NCBI GenBank assembly: GCA_942159475.1
Contig: OW804098.1
Coordinates: forward strand, 116,657,225 to 116,721,224
DNA length: 64,000 bases
Direction: 5' to 3'
From: Sthenelais limicola
Taxonomy: Eukaryota; Annelida; Polychaeta; Phyllodocida; Sigalionidae
Shown: one piece after another, positions 9,447 through 20,141 of the stretch
How the letters are laid out: each line of letters opens with the position of its first letter
Numbering within the stretch: the stretch's first letter is position 1
Notes under the pieces: generated by a model
The model's input: the letters and a program-made list of their open reading frames with translations, nothing else
The model's database searches: none
What the model was told of the DNA's origin: nothing
Program-made: the position numbers and the translations under genes

Positions 9447-9463
9447 ACCGGAAGTGACGTCAC
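9447..9463 (+). promoter_or_regulatory. Composite ETS-CRE motif
   Basis: ACCGGAAGTGACGTCAC combines an ETS core (CCGGAAGT) with a full CRE (TGACGTCA). This pairing is known from housekeeping promoters. It lies about 420 bp downstream of the stop codon, an unexpected place for a promoter motif. Confidence 0.35.
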
Positions 9464-9671
9464 TGGACTAGATAGAATCGTATTTGCTATATAACACTTT
9501 TATTTCTTCATAAGAAATAACTTTGTTTGATGGACAAGGATCTGTTGTCATTACAGAGATAAGAAGAGGCAAAGCTTGGACGATTGGGAGTGTTTTTTAT
9601 GATAACACATTTGGTATATATACAGACACTTAACAATTATGACCGATCGTTCACTATATTAATTGGTATAT

Positions 9672-9895
9672 GGGTTAGATCATCTGAAAATGTGCAATTG
9701 GCAACTCTGCAAATTTATTAAATTCTGCCAAATTAGGCAGAAAATAAATATAGGTATGTTTGATTTTATTTGGTATTTGCTTGATTCAAAATATTGTTAT
9801 ATTAAACTGTATTTTGATCCAGATTTTGGTCTTGAAATTGGGTAGTTAGTGAGGATTGGTGAGAGCGAATTGTGCATTTTCTGGCGATTTGACCC
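9672..9895 (+). mobile_element. Family B element within the 3' UTR
   Basis: GGGTTAGATCATCTGAAAATG to CATTTTCTGGCGATTTGACCC, with ATAT on both sides as a 4-bp target duplication. Internal landmarks CTGCCAAATTAGGCAG and TTGGTATTTG.TTGATTC match the family. Confidence 0.85.
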
Positions 9896-10742
9896 ATATA
9901 CAAAGACTCTCAATAAAAGTTAAACCAGTGTTGCATACAGAATAACGGACTAAGTGAAATATAATGTGGAAATTCTTTGATATTGTCTTACAATGAATTT
10001 TGATTCATTTACAGAAATTCAAATATATTTTTCATGTATAATTGTACTTTTAAATTAAATTATTGTTTCAATTAACATATTCATCCAAGGTGCAGTCTTA
10101 CAGTTTGAATGCATTGTTTGTACGAAATAGAAAAAAGCCAAAATGTTCAAGATCAAGGATGAAAATGGAGCAAAAATACTTTCCAAAAATATTTCTGGAA
10201 GAGGGAAAAACAGGTGGAAATTTCCCAAAAGTTATTTTGATAATATAAAAGTTTCGACGAAATTTCATTTATAATGGAATTTTGTGAAATGTTTTTTAAA
10301 CATGTTTCAGGGTTTTTTTTGACAATTTTGGTAAAACTTTTATATTGTTTAAAAAAATACTGATTTCAGTAATTTTGAGGACTTTCATCCTTGTATTGAC
10401 ATGAAGTTCAACTGCCAAAATATCGTTATATTGGTGTTTTGCGGCACGAAATTAAAACCTAAATCTTGGGTGGAATGTCGTTGTATTGGATATTTTTCAT
10501 AAATGGCCTCATCAGTCAGGTCCAGAAGGCAGTTTTGGACCCCTAAGTTTAAGGGGTCATTAACACTTTTAGCCTTGTGGTTAAGCTCATCGCTGGATGT
10601 GGAATTGAGGAATGTGGCCTTCTGGACAGGACTGTCATTGAATGGTATATTATTGTGTGTTGGGAGTTGTCTGACCAGAAGAGCGCGATCTTAATATGAT
10701 TGTTCTTTTGTATAATGGCCCAAAGGACCAATCGCAATAAAG

Positions 10743-10939
10743 AGTGAATAAAACGGTTTGTACAAATCTTAAATAAATGTTTTATGACTCTCAAGTGAAT
10801 ATCTTGATTCATGAGAAACAATTGGCTATGGTATGGTAAATATTTGTAAGTGTCAATTTATTATCGATTCTGTTTTTGATGGTGAGATTTTTCAAGCCTT
10901 ATGAATATTATATGATATAGTTATTCTGACTTTAACTGA
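10743..10939. other. Unassigned AT-rich sequence
   Basis: No feature recognised beyond the AATAAA hexamers at its left edge. Confidence 0.5.
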
Positions 10940-11188
10940 CAACCCACCGATGCCAGCATTTAGGGCGCTTGCGATGTCTAACATTTACTGCAAGTGAATC
11001 GCAACCTTTAGTTAATAACCTGCAAGCTAGTTGCATCTGCCTGTAAGTTAATCGCAAGAGAAATTGCATGTCTAATTGACATTGTCAACGATTTTTGATT
11101 GCAACCCCCTACAGTTGGTGGTGCACTTTCTTGCAATTAGGTTGCGATCTATTTGCGATTATGTTGCGACAAGCTAGCTGGTGGGTTG
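10940..11188. mobile_element. Putative 249-bp inverted-repeat element
   Basis: Begins CAACCCACC and ends GGTGGGTTG. The interior repeats TTGCGAT/AATCGCAA words in both orientations (TAATCGCAAGAG, GGTTGCGATC, TTTGCGATTATGTTGCGAC), giving potential for extended self-pairing. Single copy here. Confidence 0.5.
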
Positions 11189-12054
11189 GCACATGAGTCT
11201 TGGGTGTGTCACATTGACTGATTGTATAGAGAAGGAGGAGGAGGAGATGGTATGATTGTCTGTACATGTTGGTATTTACCAGGAATGAAATATATGTCTA
11301 CAAACACTTAACTATGATTCTTGTCTTCATCTTTTTTTGTTTTTGAACCACTTTTATTCAGTCTCTCAACAAAGAACCGCTCTTCTCAGGCGACTAGCAT
11401 CTATGAATACATCTCAGCCTTTTCTCTCTCTGGTACCAGTTTAAAAGATTTCTACTAATTATTCTTAGGTAAAACTACAAGTATAAAAATATTAACAATC
11501 TGCGTTGTCCTCATTAGGAACTATGCTTAGAAAAATAGTGACAATTATGTCTGTAAACTAGTTAGGTCTGCAAAAACTTTTCTCCACGCCTCCTTTACTT
11601 CACTGGGCACATTAATGACCTTGTTTTGATACATTACTGTCCTAATTCTACCAATTAAGTCGGATATCACCATTCCGATTGATAGGAGTTGTCTTCATCT
11701 TTTTAAAACCTTAAAAAAATGTGATGTGTTGCAGGAAAATGTGTCATGAGAAAACCTAACTTCATTAACAAGTCCTATTAATTAATCCATGTATCAAAAT
11801 TTAAGAGTTCTTTTTATTACTGACGCATGTTTACACAGTGGTTGTATTATTGGGTTGCCAAAAGTCGGGAAGTAATTAAATTTCATCTAACATTTATAAT
11901 TATACATACCAAAAAAACAGAAACTGATTATTATATACTCATGAAGCAATTACGTTGGTGGAACAATAAATCTCAGCATAATGCCATTACAAACCCAGAT
12001 ACATCAAATAGCTACGACATTACTATAAAGACAAAATATAATAATATAATTTTT
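11189..12054. other. Mostly unassigned AT-rich sequence
   Basis: Contains one eroded family A left end (AATGTGATGTGTTGCAGGAAAA at about 11718-11739). Otherwise nothing recognised. The short frame at 11827-12057 lacks protein-like composition. Confidence 0.5.
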
Positions 12055-12462
12055 TGAGATGTGTTTTAGGAAAATGAGTCATAAGTCGCAAAAAATGGAT
12101 TTTGAGATATCATTATATTGGAAAAGATGAGATGAAGCCGAATCCAATGATAGTAAACAGTCTAATAGTCCAATAAGTATTTCTAGATTTTAAGTTTGAT
12201 ATTTTCGTTTTTGAGAAAAAAAAATTCCAATATTTCTGGGGGTCAATATACAGTAAAGTAACTAAATGCAGTCCATATGAGCACCTTTAAAATGAAAGGA
12301 TATATTACATAGATTGTCCTGAAATTTGATACATCAATTGAGATAACTATAAGTGACACACTCTCCAAGAATCAGAACATTCCAATAATGTGATCTTGTG
12401 AAAAAAACGCTTTGAAAAATATCAATTGTGACTTATGACTCATTTTCCTGAAACACAACACA
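12055..12462 (+). mobile_element. Family A element, complete
   Basis: Begins TGAGATGTGTTTTAGGAAAA and ends TTTTCCTGAAACACAACACA, with the ATGAGTCATAAGTCGC inner repeat on both sides and the family body between. Confidence 0.9.
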
Positions 12463-12984
12463 GATTATATCCTTTTCGTTTCAAAGGGTATCCTATGGAG
12501 ATTTAGTTCTTTTACTGGTAATTTTCGACCCATAAATATTGCAAAGGAAATTAAACCAAATTCACCCATACTATATATGACTCATAGGACTGAATCTGTC
12601 AATATTCTGCTGCTGGTATATGTCTATACAAAGATTTTTAGTCGAATTGGACGAGAGAAAACGGGCGCCGATGAGCAGTAGTAAGGGACGACAGCAAAGA
12701 ACGGACAGGCGGGTCTCCAAGATACTTTTATGAAGCACTTTAGAATCCAAATAAAATCCTCCCAAGTGTTGGTCAGATGACTTAGAGAAGGGTCGGAAAA
12801 GAATGGAATAAAAAGTAGAAAATTTTTAGTTTTTGACTGACGTTTATTGAGTTGGATGTCTATAGGTTCAATATTTTTATTTTATTTTTTGAAAAAAAAG
12901 GTTTGCATTATTATGGGCGGATAATTACTAGTCAAGTGGCTCAAGTAGTAAGATTTTTATACCGGCAATCTTGCGTAAAATGGC
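12463..12984. other. Unassigned sequence
   Basis: No gene or repeat family recognised. Short frames here lack conserved features. Confidence 0.5.
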
Positions 12985-13334
12985 AATAGGGAAGTTGCAT
13001 GTCTCACTGCGCATGTCTATGCCAGTGCATGCTGGGATAGATTCAGGTCTAATCTGACATACAAATATTTGGCAACAATTTTATGGAAACTCGCAAGAAC
13101 ATTTTAAACAATATCATAGGTTGTGTAAATGATCTATGAAAACCAAATGCATGATGGGAAAGATGGAGGCTTGTGCTTTGGAAACATGTAAAACACATGG
13201 ATATTGACGTTAGAGCATTGATAGATATTCCATGCTGAAGATAACATGTTTTCTATAGATTTTATGCTGTACCATTACTCCCATAATTCCATGCGAATCA
13301 AGATTCAAAATGGCGGCTATGCAACTCCCCTATT
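12985..13334 (-). mobile_element. Family C element, complete (350 bp)
   Basis: AATAGGGAAGTTGCATG at one end and ATGCAACTCCCCTATT at the other. The body is in reverse orientation to the copy at 7129: ATGCGCAGTG-type sequence on the left, AAAATGGCGGCTATGC on the right. Confidence 0.92.
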
Positions 13335-13392
13335 GAAACATAGACAGTGTAAAAAAAATATTTTACGATCAATGGATGTCAGTCATGTATAT

Positions 13393-13530
13393 ATCATCAG
13401 AAAATGTACAATTGGCAGCTCTGCAAATTTATTAAATACTGCGAAATTAGACAGAAAATGTTGAATATTATAGTATTTGATTTGAATTGGTATTTGGTCG
13501 CTTCAAAATATCAGTTCCGTTATGTTGAAC
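13393..13530 (+). mobile_element. Family B element, 5' half
   Basis: Starts ATCATCAGAAAATGTACAA, followed by TTGGCAGCTCTGCAAATTTATT and TTCAAAATATCAGTTC, then stops at TTATGTTGAAC. The right half is missing. Confidence 0.7.
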
Positions 13531-13642
13531 AGGCAACAATTCAACAAATAATAACCATGGTTCTTATTTTTCTTTTTATTCAACACTTACAGCATAACAA
13601 CGATTTATCAATACCAGTGCTCACGGGTCTCTATTGTGCATA

Positions 13643-14044
13643 TGTGATCCGTTTTAGGAAAATGAGTCGCAAAATATGGATTTTGAGATATCACCATATT
13701 AGAAAAGATGGGACCAAGCCGATTCCAATGAATGTAAACATTAAGGGCATCTAATAAGTACTTTTATCTTTTTAGTTAGATATTCTTATTTTTGAAAAAA
13801 GAATTTGCAATATTTCTGGGTGGAAAATTACCAGTAAAGTAGCTAAATATACCCAATAGGATGATCTAAGAAACGCACTGATATAATCAATAAATAGTCT
13901 TGGATTTTGGTACATGTATTCAAACAACCACAAGGACTAGACACCCCAAAATGAAAATATTCTAACAAAGAGATCTTGTAAGTAAACGACTTTGAAAATC
14001 ACCAATTCTGCGACTTGTGACTCATTTTCCTGAAACACATCACA
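13643..14044 (+). mobile_element. Family A element, complete (variant left end)
   Basis: The left end is TGTGATCCGTTTTAGGAAAA, the subfamily with CCG in place of GTG. The right end is the usual CCTGAAACACATCACA. TA lies on both flanks. Confidence 0.9.
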
Positions 14045-14210
14045 TATAATACTATCAAGTGCTAACTAATACATTTCACTATGCCAGAATCCAGCCAATA
14101 AGATTTAGGATTAATTAATATTATCACAAATATGTGATAAGGAATTCTTTAGTGCTTCTTTAGGAATATAATCTGATAACGCTTTTGTGATCAACATAGA
14201 CAGTCCAGGC

Positions 14211-14419
14211 TGAAACCCTCAGATCAGATAAGAACGGTATGTCAGTGATCGGACGCCTACTTCGTTGGCTAATCGGTTTCTTGGCCTCGGACTGAGCGTT
14301 GTAATGGGATTATTATGACATTTTGTGGTCTTAATGGAATTATACTGGCACTTTGTGGTTTGGGGCGAGAGGCTTTCCCTCCGTTTGAAGGGACTTGGTC
14401 AGCTTTGGGCCTAGACTGT
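14211..14419 (+). mobile_element. Family D element
   Basis: CAGTCCAGGCTGAAACCCTC to CAGCTTTGGGCCTAGACTG. The interior contains GTGATCGGACGCC and GGGCGAGAGGCTTTCCC. Confidence 0.85.
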
Positions 14420-14449
14420 AGAAGGGACCAGATTATCCTCGTTCAGTAA

Positions 14450-14806
14450 GGCAAAAAAAAAATAGGCGTGTTTCCGATTTACCCCCCCCCCCCCCTACCT
14501 AGAAAAACCTTACCCTACCTAAAAAAATTTTTACCATACCTGATTTTTTCCCCATCATATCTTAGTATTTTTGGAATTTTTGACAAAAAAAGCTTATAAA
14601 AGCAGGAAAACTGGTTTTCCTAACCCGAAACTGTCAAAAAGCACTTTTCCCATGTTCAAAACAACTATTGTTATGAAAAAGACATTTTTCTCAGTTCCTG
14701 GGAGGTGGTTTCCAAACAAAAAAAATTAACAAAAAAAAAAAATTACCACCCCCCCTACCTAGTTTTCAGCCAGATAAATCGGAAACACACCTATTTTTTT
14801 TTGGCC
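14450..14806 (-). mobile_element. Family E element, complete
   Basis: GGC(A)nTAGGCGTGTTTCCG at the left and CGGAAACACACCTATTTTTTTTTGGCC at the right (split motif). A C-run lies at about 14482-14494. It is flanked by TAA on both sides. The related D-rich segment at about 22213-22230 carries the same flanking DNA joined as CAGTAACCATGCA, an empty site that supports a TAA target duplication. Confidence 0.93.
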
Positions 14807-14850
14807 TAACCATACAACACTGAGGAATGAACTTATTTAACATCCCTGAC

Positions 14851-15135
14851 CAGGCTAGGCTCAGAGTTGAGAGAATCCCTCCAAAATAAGGTAAAACCTT
14901 TCAAGTGCTTGAGACCGCAACATGACATTATGATACCATTAGGACAGCTACTCCAGGTCCGGGAAAGTCAATAAACGCAGTAGGCGTCCACTCACTGGCG
15001 CACCATTCTCAGGCAACGCATGAAAACATCCATAATGAATATTGCGTCGTTCAATGAAACTGTTACAATATTCTATAGGCCTATAATGAATAACACAAAA
15101 TCGTATCTGATCTGAGAGGCTCTGAGCCTAGACGG
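14851..15135 (-). mobile_element. Family D element with internal insertion
   Basis: CAGGCTAGGCTCAGAGTTGA to CTGATCTGAGAGGCTCTGAGCCTAGAC (ends only). Reversed relative to the copy at 14211. About 95 bp of unrelated sequence (about 15005-15100) interrupts it. Confidence 0.75.
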
Positions 15136-15597
15136 TGACCTCATTCTTGAGACAACATGGCGCCACAATGTTAATTATCCCAGCTTTTAATATATACATT
15201 CTCCTTCTAAAGTTACTAGTTATCATTCCGTTATCATTCCTCGTTTGTCCCTATCTGTAATAGTGACCCCGGCATCTCATAACAGTGAGTGTAGATTACA
15301 CAAAAAGCGCTAAATTTAGCTTTAATGTTGATAACAGTTCTGTAAATGTTTGATTTGACCTTTCAACGCCATTCGGTGCTGTAGATAATTGAAGTCAAAA
15401 TAGATTCCAAAAATTATTTGAATGTTTATGTTTTTAGGTAAGTGGTCGGACAATGTTAACTGATAAATTGTTTCACTTCAAATTCCTAACAGGAATTCGC
15501 TAATGCTCCTCTGAAAGCTGCTTTTATGGCTAACAAATTCGTATCACTTTACTCATTGCGTGACCTTGTGTACTAAATTCCAAGACTATTTTACAAT
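15136..15597. other. Unassigned sequence
   Basis: Nothing recognised. ACAACATGGCGCCACAATG near 15151-15169 is YY1-like but isolated. Confidence 0.5.
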
Positions 15598-15837
15598 TGT
15601 GACCTGTTACAGGAAAATGAGTCACAAGTCGCAAAAAATTGTTATTTTCCCAGTGCTTTTTCACATAACGCTTGCTCAGAATCCTTTAACTACTTTAATA
15701 TAGTGAGTGACAAAAAAAAAAAAAAAAAAAAATATCGTGAGTAACCGTCAAGAAATATCGCTAACTAAAACATATAGAGACACTAATTAGATGTCCTAAT
15801 GTTTACCACCATTGGAATCCACTTGATCTCATCGTTT
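15598..15837 (-). mobile_element. Family A element, truncated
   Basis: Left end TGTGACCTGTTACAGGAAAA plus ATGAGTCACAAGTCGC. The body reaches ACCATTGGAATCCACTTGATC, then breaks off where family C sequence starts. It contains an A-run of about 20 at 15713-15732. Confidence 0.7.
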
Positions 15838-16002
15838 AATTTGCATTTAGTTTTCATAAATCATTTATCCAAGCTATGATGTTCGTGAAAAAAGTCTTAC
15901 AATTTTCCATACAAACTTTCCAAACTATCAAGCCTGAACTGAATCTATCCCAGCATGCACTGTAACAGACATGCGCAGTGGCACATGTAAATCCCCCATT
16001 GG
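15838..16002 (+). mobile_element. Family C element, 3'-end fragment
   Basis: Contains GCATTTAGTTTTCATAAATC, GCATGCACTGTAACAGACATG and a right end ATGTAAATCCCCCATT. The left half is missing. Confidence 0.75.
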
Positions 16003-16032
16003 CTCAGATATCACCAATCACCTCAGCTAAAG

Positions 16033-16470
16033 TAATACCCCTTTCACACTACACCTTTCAAAGCGCTTCGAAGCGCCTTGAAGCGCTTCCTTGAGGTCGG
16101 TTCTATTCACAAGCGCTTCCAAACCGAATCCAAAGTGAAGTGAAGTGGTTTACACAATCCACCTACTTGAGGTGAATTACATAAACCGCTTCGCTTCGCT
16201 TCGCTTCGCTTCGCTTCGCTTCGCTTTCTCAATGCTAATTCTGGTAGTGTGAATGGAACCGAAGTGAAGCAAAGTGGTTTCTGACGTCATCGATCAGCTG
16301 TGTTGTGAGGAAAGAGTGCAGCGTCGCGGCCTGTAGTCTGAATAGAACCGACGTAGTGAAGGCGCCTTGAAGCGCTTCTCTGCTGCAGTCTGAATGGGGC
16401 GCATTATATAAATCAGTTCCCAACGATTCGCTACGCTTCGCTTCGGTTGTGTAGTGTGAAAGGGGTATTA
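16033..16470. mobile_element. 438-bp MITE built of GAAGCG/CGCTTC repeats
   Basis: Terminal inverted repeats TAATACCCCTTTCACACTAC and GTAGTGTGAAAGGGGTATTA (20 bp) enclose an interior made of AAGCGCTTC/GAAGTGAAG words and a perfect TTCGC pentamer array at about 16190-16226. Interior words are dispersed in both orientations, so the element can fold extensively. No ORF of note. Single copy in the window. Confidence 0.88.
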
Positions 16471-16650
16471 GAAATTAATAAAAAGGAATGTAAATTAACA
16501 CCACCGTTTAGGGACCAGAATTTACCCCATCCCTTAGCCAACAGATCTATATTTACTATTGGGTCGACCGTGAGCCTCGATATAATCGGGGAAGTTTAAA
16601 GTTCTTTAGTTTATTGAGACTGAATACACAAGCAATGCCCGTTGAATATA
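16471..16650. other. Unassigned spacer
   Basis: No feature recognised. Confidence 0.5.
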
Positions 16651-17064
16651 TGTGATGTGTTTCAGGAAAATGAGTCATAAGTCGCAAAAAATGGATTTTG
16701 AGATACCATTTCATTATATTTGAATAGATTAGATCAAGCCGATTCCAATGATAGTAAACAGTCTAATAGTCTAAAAAGTGTTTCTAGATTTTAAGTTAGA
16801 TATTTTCGTTTTTGAAAAAAAGGTTTCCAATATTTCTGGGGGTTAATAAACAGTAAAATAACGAAATGTAGTCCATATGAGGACCTTTAAAACTAAAGGA
16901 TATATTACAGAGATTGTCCTGAAATTTGATACATCAATTCATATAGCTATAGGTGATAAACTCTCCAAAAATTAGAACATTCCAATAATGTGATCTTGTG
17001 AAAAAAATACTTTGAAAAATATTAATTTTGCGACTTATGACTCATTTTCCTGAAACACATCACA
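16651..17064 (+). mobile_element. Family A element, complete (414 bp)
   Basis: TGTGATGTGTTTCAGGAAAA to TTTTCCTGAAACACATCACA, with TA on both flanks. A good reference copy: both terminal repeats are intact for nearly 40 bp. Confidence 0.95.
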
Positions 17065-17297
17065 TATGTGTCCTTAATCTATAACATTTTGTGATGATTA
17101 CGGTAGATTCTGGGGAGAGGATGAGCACAATACACAGAGAACTGGTTGGGTTTTTTATCGGCAAATGTGTTCCAGAATCTTCTCAGATTGAAAACATGGC
17201 ACGCTGACCTGTTATATGTCTCATTAAGTAAGCATGCATGTAAGGTCATCTTATGCAGGTACCTTACAAGTATTTGTATTTTCAAACATAAATAGAT

Positions 17298-17400
17298 CCA
17301 ACATAAAATAGAGAAATACTTATTAGATGTCCTTAATTTTTACCATCATTAGAATCCACTTGATCTCCTCTTTTCAAATAATATGATCTCAAAATCCATA
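17298..17400 (-). mobile_element. Family A fragment abutting another copy
   Basis: Contains AGAAATACTTATTAGATGTCC and CTCAAAATCCAT, the third quarter of a reversed A element. It is cut off exactly where the next complete A copy begins. Confidence 0.65.
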
Positions 17401-17815
17401 TGTGATCCGTTTTAGGGAAATGAGTCATAAGTCGCAAAATATGGATTTTGAGATATCCTCATATTTGAATAGAGGAGATCAAGCCGATTCCAATGATAGT
17501 AATAGTAAACACTAGGACACCTAATACGTATTTCTACCTTTTAAGTTTGATATTTTTATTTCTGAAAATGAAGTTTGCAATGTTTCTGGATGGGTAATTG
17601 CCAGTAAAGTAACTAAATATACTCCATACAAAGGCCTTCAAAACGCAAGGATATATTTAATACAATGTCCCGAAATTCCGTACATGGATCTTTATGACTA
17701 TCAGTGCTAAACCCTCAAAAAATCAGAACATTTTGATAAAGAGATCTTGTGAAAGAAACACTTTGAAAAATATCAATTTTGCGACTTGTGACTCATTTTC
17801 CTGGAACACATCACA
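17401..17815 (+). mobile_element. Family A element, complete (variant left end)
   Basis: TGTGATCCGTTTTAGGGAAA to TTTCCTGGAACACATCACA, with TA on both flanks. It is inserted in or next to an older A fragment. Confidence 0.93.
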
Positions 17816-17881
17816 TATGATAATGAACTTGGATCTTATTGTTATAGCAGTGGTTACTAACCTCTACAACTCCACAAACTA

Positions 17882-18122
17882 CCGGAACCCTAGTTGCCCA
17901 GGAAGTCTCTGCTTCTCCCAGAATACACCATTCACAGACCTGCAGGACCTCAGGTGGCTGGCCACCCACGTGACCGGAAGTGGCGGCGGAGGTTAACCGG
18001 AAACAGACGTGTCTACGTCTGACCAGACGTCGCCAGACTTACTCATCTGCCCACCTCCAGTGCCTTTACTCCTCCTCCATTCACTCTATTACTCATGCAG
18101 TTTTTTCAGGGTTGGGATAAAG
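17882..18122 (+). promoter_or_regulatory. Candidate CpG-rich promoter and first noncoding exon
   Basis: A GC-rich island in AT-rich repeats. Within 17961-17992 it has CCACGTGACC (E-box CACGTG) overlapping CCGGAAGTGGCGGCGG (ETS plus YY1-like). Three AGACGT words follow at about 18004-18030. A strong splice donor, AAAG|GTAAGG, follows at 18122/18123. This arrangement fits a housekeeping-type promoter and a short 5' UTR exon on the plus strand. No downstream exon could be identified, so this is a proposal. Confidence 0.4.
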
Positions 18123-18540
18123 GTAAGGCTTTTAGAATAATTTGCTCTGTACTAATAGTCATTTTGGTAATTACTTGGGAAGGAATAAATGAAGAATAAA
18201 GACATTTTCTCGCTTTCAATGTAGTTATATTCAGGCACGATGTTGGTACAATAGTAGAGCAAGGCAAGAGTCCTCCTCTATTCACATTCAGATGACGTTT
18301 TATAGCCTAGCCAAAATTAACCTTCAACAAGCTAACTTACTGGGCGACCATTCTCAAGCTTTCTCTGGTCCATTCTTTGGCTTTCTCCGATTGTAGTTTT
18401 TAAATCATGGTTTATTTGCTTGAAATAGTGGCAAAATCCCTATGCGTTTTGGCTGAGCTTTGCCTTCTTCAGGATAGTGTGTTATTATTATTATTACTAT
18501 GAGAACATCGCATTCATGCATCAGAGAAAGAGGTCTTGGC
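18123..18540. other. Unassigned sequence
   Basis: No gene seen. Contains the hammerhead-like motif listed separately. Confidence 0.5.
18445..18473 (-). ncRNA. Hammerhead-ribozyme-like core (degenerate)
   Basis: On the minus strand: CTGAAGA, then a GGC...GCC stem with loop, then AAAAC. The first part matches the CUGANGA core exactly. The GAAAC part has A for the first G. Stem I could not be paired convincingly, so activity is doubtful. Such cores are known in Penelope-like retroelements. A related sequence occurs at 58741-58769. Confidence 0.25.
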
Positions 18541-18544
18541 CCTG

Positions 18545-18760
18545 CATGCTGCATATATACAAAATCCTTATTTGAAATATTCCTTTCTACGCGGTTTGTT
18601 CTTCCTTATGCAGGAAAGTCCTACTGTATAATACAAATTAGAATGTCTGTATCCATAGCAAATTCCTTCCCCTAAAGTTCCTTACCTGGTGTTTTAGCAA
18701 GGAAATGTAACTCAAGAAGGAAAATATTAGTAAGGATTTGTTATGCAACTGGTGTCTGCT
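18545..18760. mobile_element. Family Q element, diverged
   Basis: Left arm ATACAAAATCCTTATTTG and right arm AGTAAGGATTTGTTATGCAAC are inverted. The interior has AATTCCTTCCCC and AGCAAGGAAA words shared with other Q copies. Confidence 0.5.
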
Positions 18761-18765
18761 GGGGC

Positions 18766-19018
18766 ACTCTTCTCGCTCTTTTTCTCTATTTCTCACTTTT
18801 CTATTCTCTGATTTCCTCTCCCTCTTTTCCCTTTACTTTCTCCCCTTCAATATTGCACCCCTCCCTCCTCTTCCCCCTCCCCCTCTCCCTCCCATCTCCT
18901 TCCTCTTCCCTACTCCCTTCCCCTTCCCCGTCTCCGCTCCCCCTCTCCCTCCCTCTTCTCCCTCTCTAACCTCTCCCACTCTCCCTCTCTCCCTCCCTCC
19001 TCTCCCCTAGCTCCCCCC
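18766..19018. repeat. Polypyrimidine tract
   Basis: About 250 bp almost purely C/T. The frame over it encodes Pro/Ser/Leu low complexity and is not a gene. Confidence 0.9.
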
Positions 19019-19239
19019 ACTCCCCTCACTTGAAAAGCTCTACATCTCAGGTAGCAAAGCCCAGGTACCTGTAGCTTCCCCACCGCTCCTGGTTACCATG
19101 TTTCCAAGATAAACATATCTACTGGTCCCCTGACCGTGGTTGACGCATGCGCACGCCGCCAGTGCCCGGGGCTGTGGACCTTTTCTCTATACTACTTCCC
19201 TCTCACCCGTGCTGGGCCTGGGTCACATTCTAACATAAC
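19019..19239. other. GC-richer spacer with NRF1-like word
   Basis: GACGCATGCGCACGCC at about 19141-19156 resembles an NRF1 site (one mismatch to the palindromic consensus). No gene could be tied to it. Confidence 0.3.
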
Positions 19240-19646
19240 TGTGATCCGTTTTAGGAAAATGAGTCATAAGTCGCAAAAAATGGATTTTGAGATATCACCA
19301 TATTTGAAAAGAGGAGATCAAGCCGATTCCAATGATAGTAAACAGTATAATAAAATAATAAGTTTTTCTAGATTTTAAGTTAGATATTTTCGTTTTTGAA
19401 AAAAAGTTTCCAATATTTCTGGGGGTTAATAAACAGTAAAATAACTAAATGTAGTCCATATGAGGACCTTTAAAACGAAAGGATATATTGCATAGATGGC
19501 CCTGAAATTTGAGACATCGATTGACATACCTATAAGTGACACACTCCCCAAAAATCAGAACATCCAATAATGTGATCTTGTGAAAAAAACACTTTGAAAA
19601 ATATCAATTTTGCGACTTATGACTCATTTTCCTGAAACACATCACA
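19240..19646 (+). mobile_element. Family A element, complete (variant left end)
   Basis: TGTGATCCGTTTTAGGAAAA to TTTTCCTGAAACACATCACA. AC lies on both flanks, a possible non-TA 2-bp duplication. Confidence 0.93.
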
Positions 19647-19758
19647 ACTATTCTACCATAAGGTTTTTGAGACTGTATTGAAAATTAATTAGCGCCAACT
19701 TGTACCTCCCTCATGAGACTTACTAGCCCCTTGGTACTGTTGTTTAATGCCCTCTCTT

Positions 19759-19870
19759 AAGGGCCTAGTCCAGTAAGCCGATTCTCATGCGATTCTCACA
19801 GAATTGAGTTGAAAAAATTTCTCTGCTGCGCAAAATCGCATGAGAACCGGCTTGGTGGACTAGGCCCTTT
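19759..19870. mobile_element. 112-bp MITE with 22-bp inverted ends
   Basis: AAGGGCCTAGTCCAGTAAGC at the left is mirrored by GCTTGGTGGACTAGGCCCTT at the right. A second inner pair follows (TCTCATGCGATT against AATCGCATGAGA). Single copy, no ORF. Confidence 0.85.
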
Positions 19871-19906
19871 ATTCTACTTTATAGAACGCCAAGACATAAG
19901 TTACAT

Positions 19907-20141
19907 GGGTCAGATTTTCAGAAAATGTACAATTGGCAACTCTACACATTTAGTAAATTCTGCTAAATTAGGCAGCAACTTGGTCAATACTAGGTAATTT
20001 CGAGTATATTTGGCATTGCATTGATTCTAGCAATCTGTCTGGTTAGGTTGAACTGTATTTTGAACTTTATTTTCGTCTGAAATGTGGCTTATTTGGGAGG
20101 ATTGGTGAAGATGAATTGTACATTTTCTGAAAATCTGACCC
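19907..20141 (+). mobile_element. Family B element, complete
   Basis: GGGTCAGATTTTCAGAAAAT to ATTTTCTGAAAATCTGACCC, 235 bp. The flanks do not match, so the target duplication has decayed. Confidence 0.93.

Larger units (their letters stand above)
9025..10742 (+). other. Probable 3' UTR of the gene ending at 9024
   Basis: AT-rich with no further coding sequence. Candidate poly(A) signals: AATAAA near 9911, AATAAA at 10736-10741, and another near 10747. The extent is inferred; the mature end could be at any of these. A family B element (9672-9895) sits inside, so transcripts reaching the distal sites would carry it. Confidence 0.4.
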
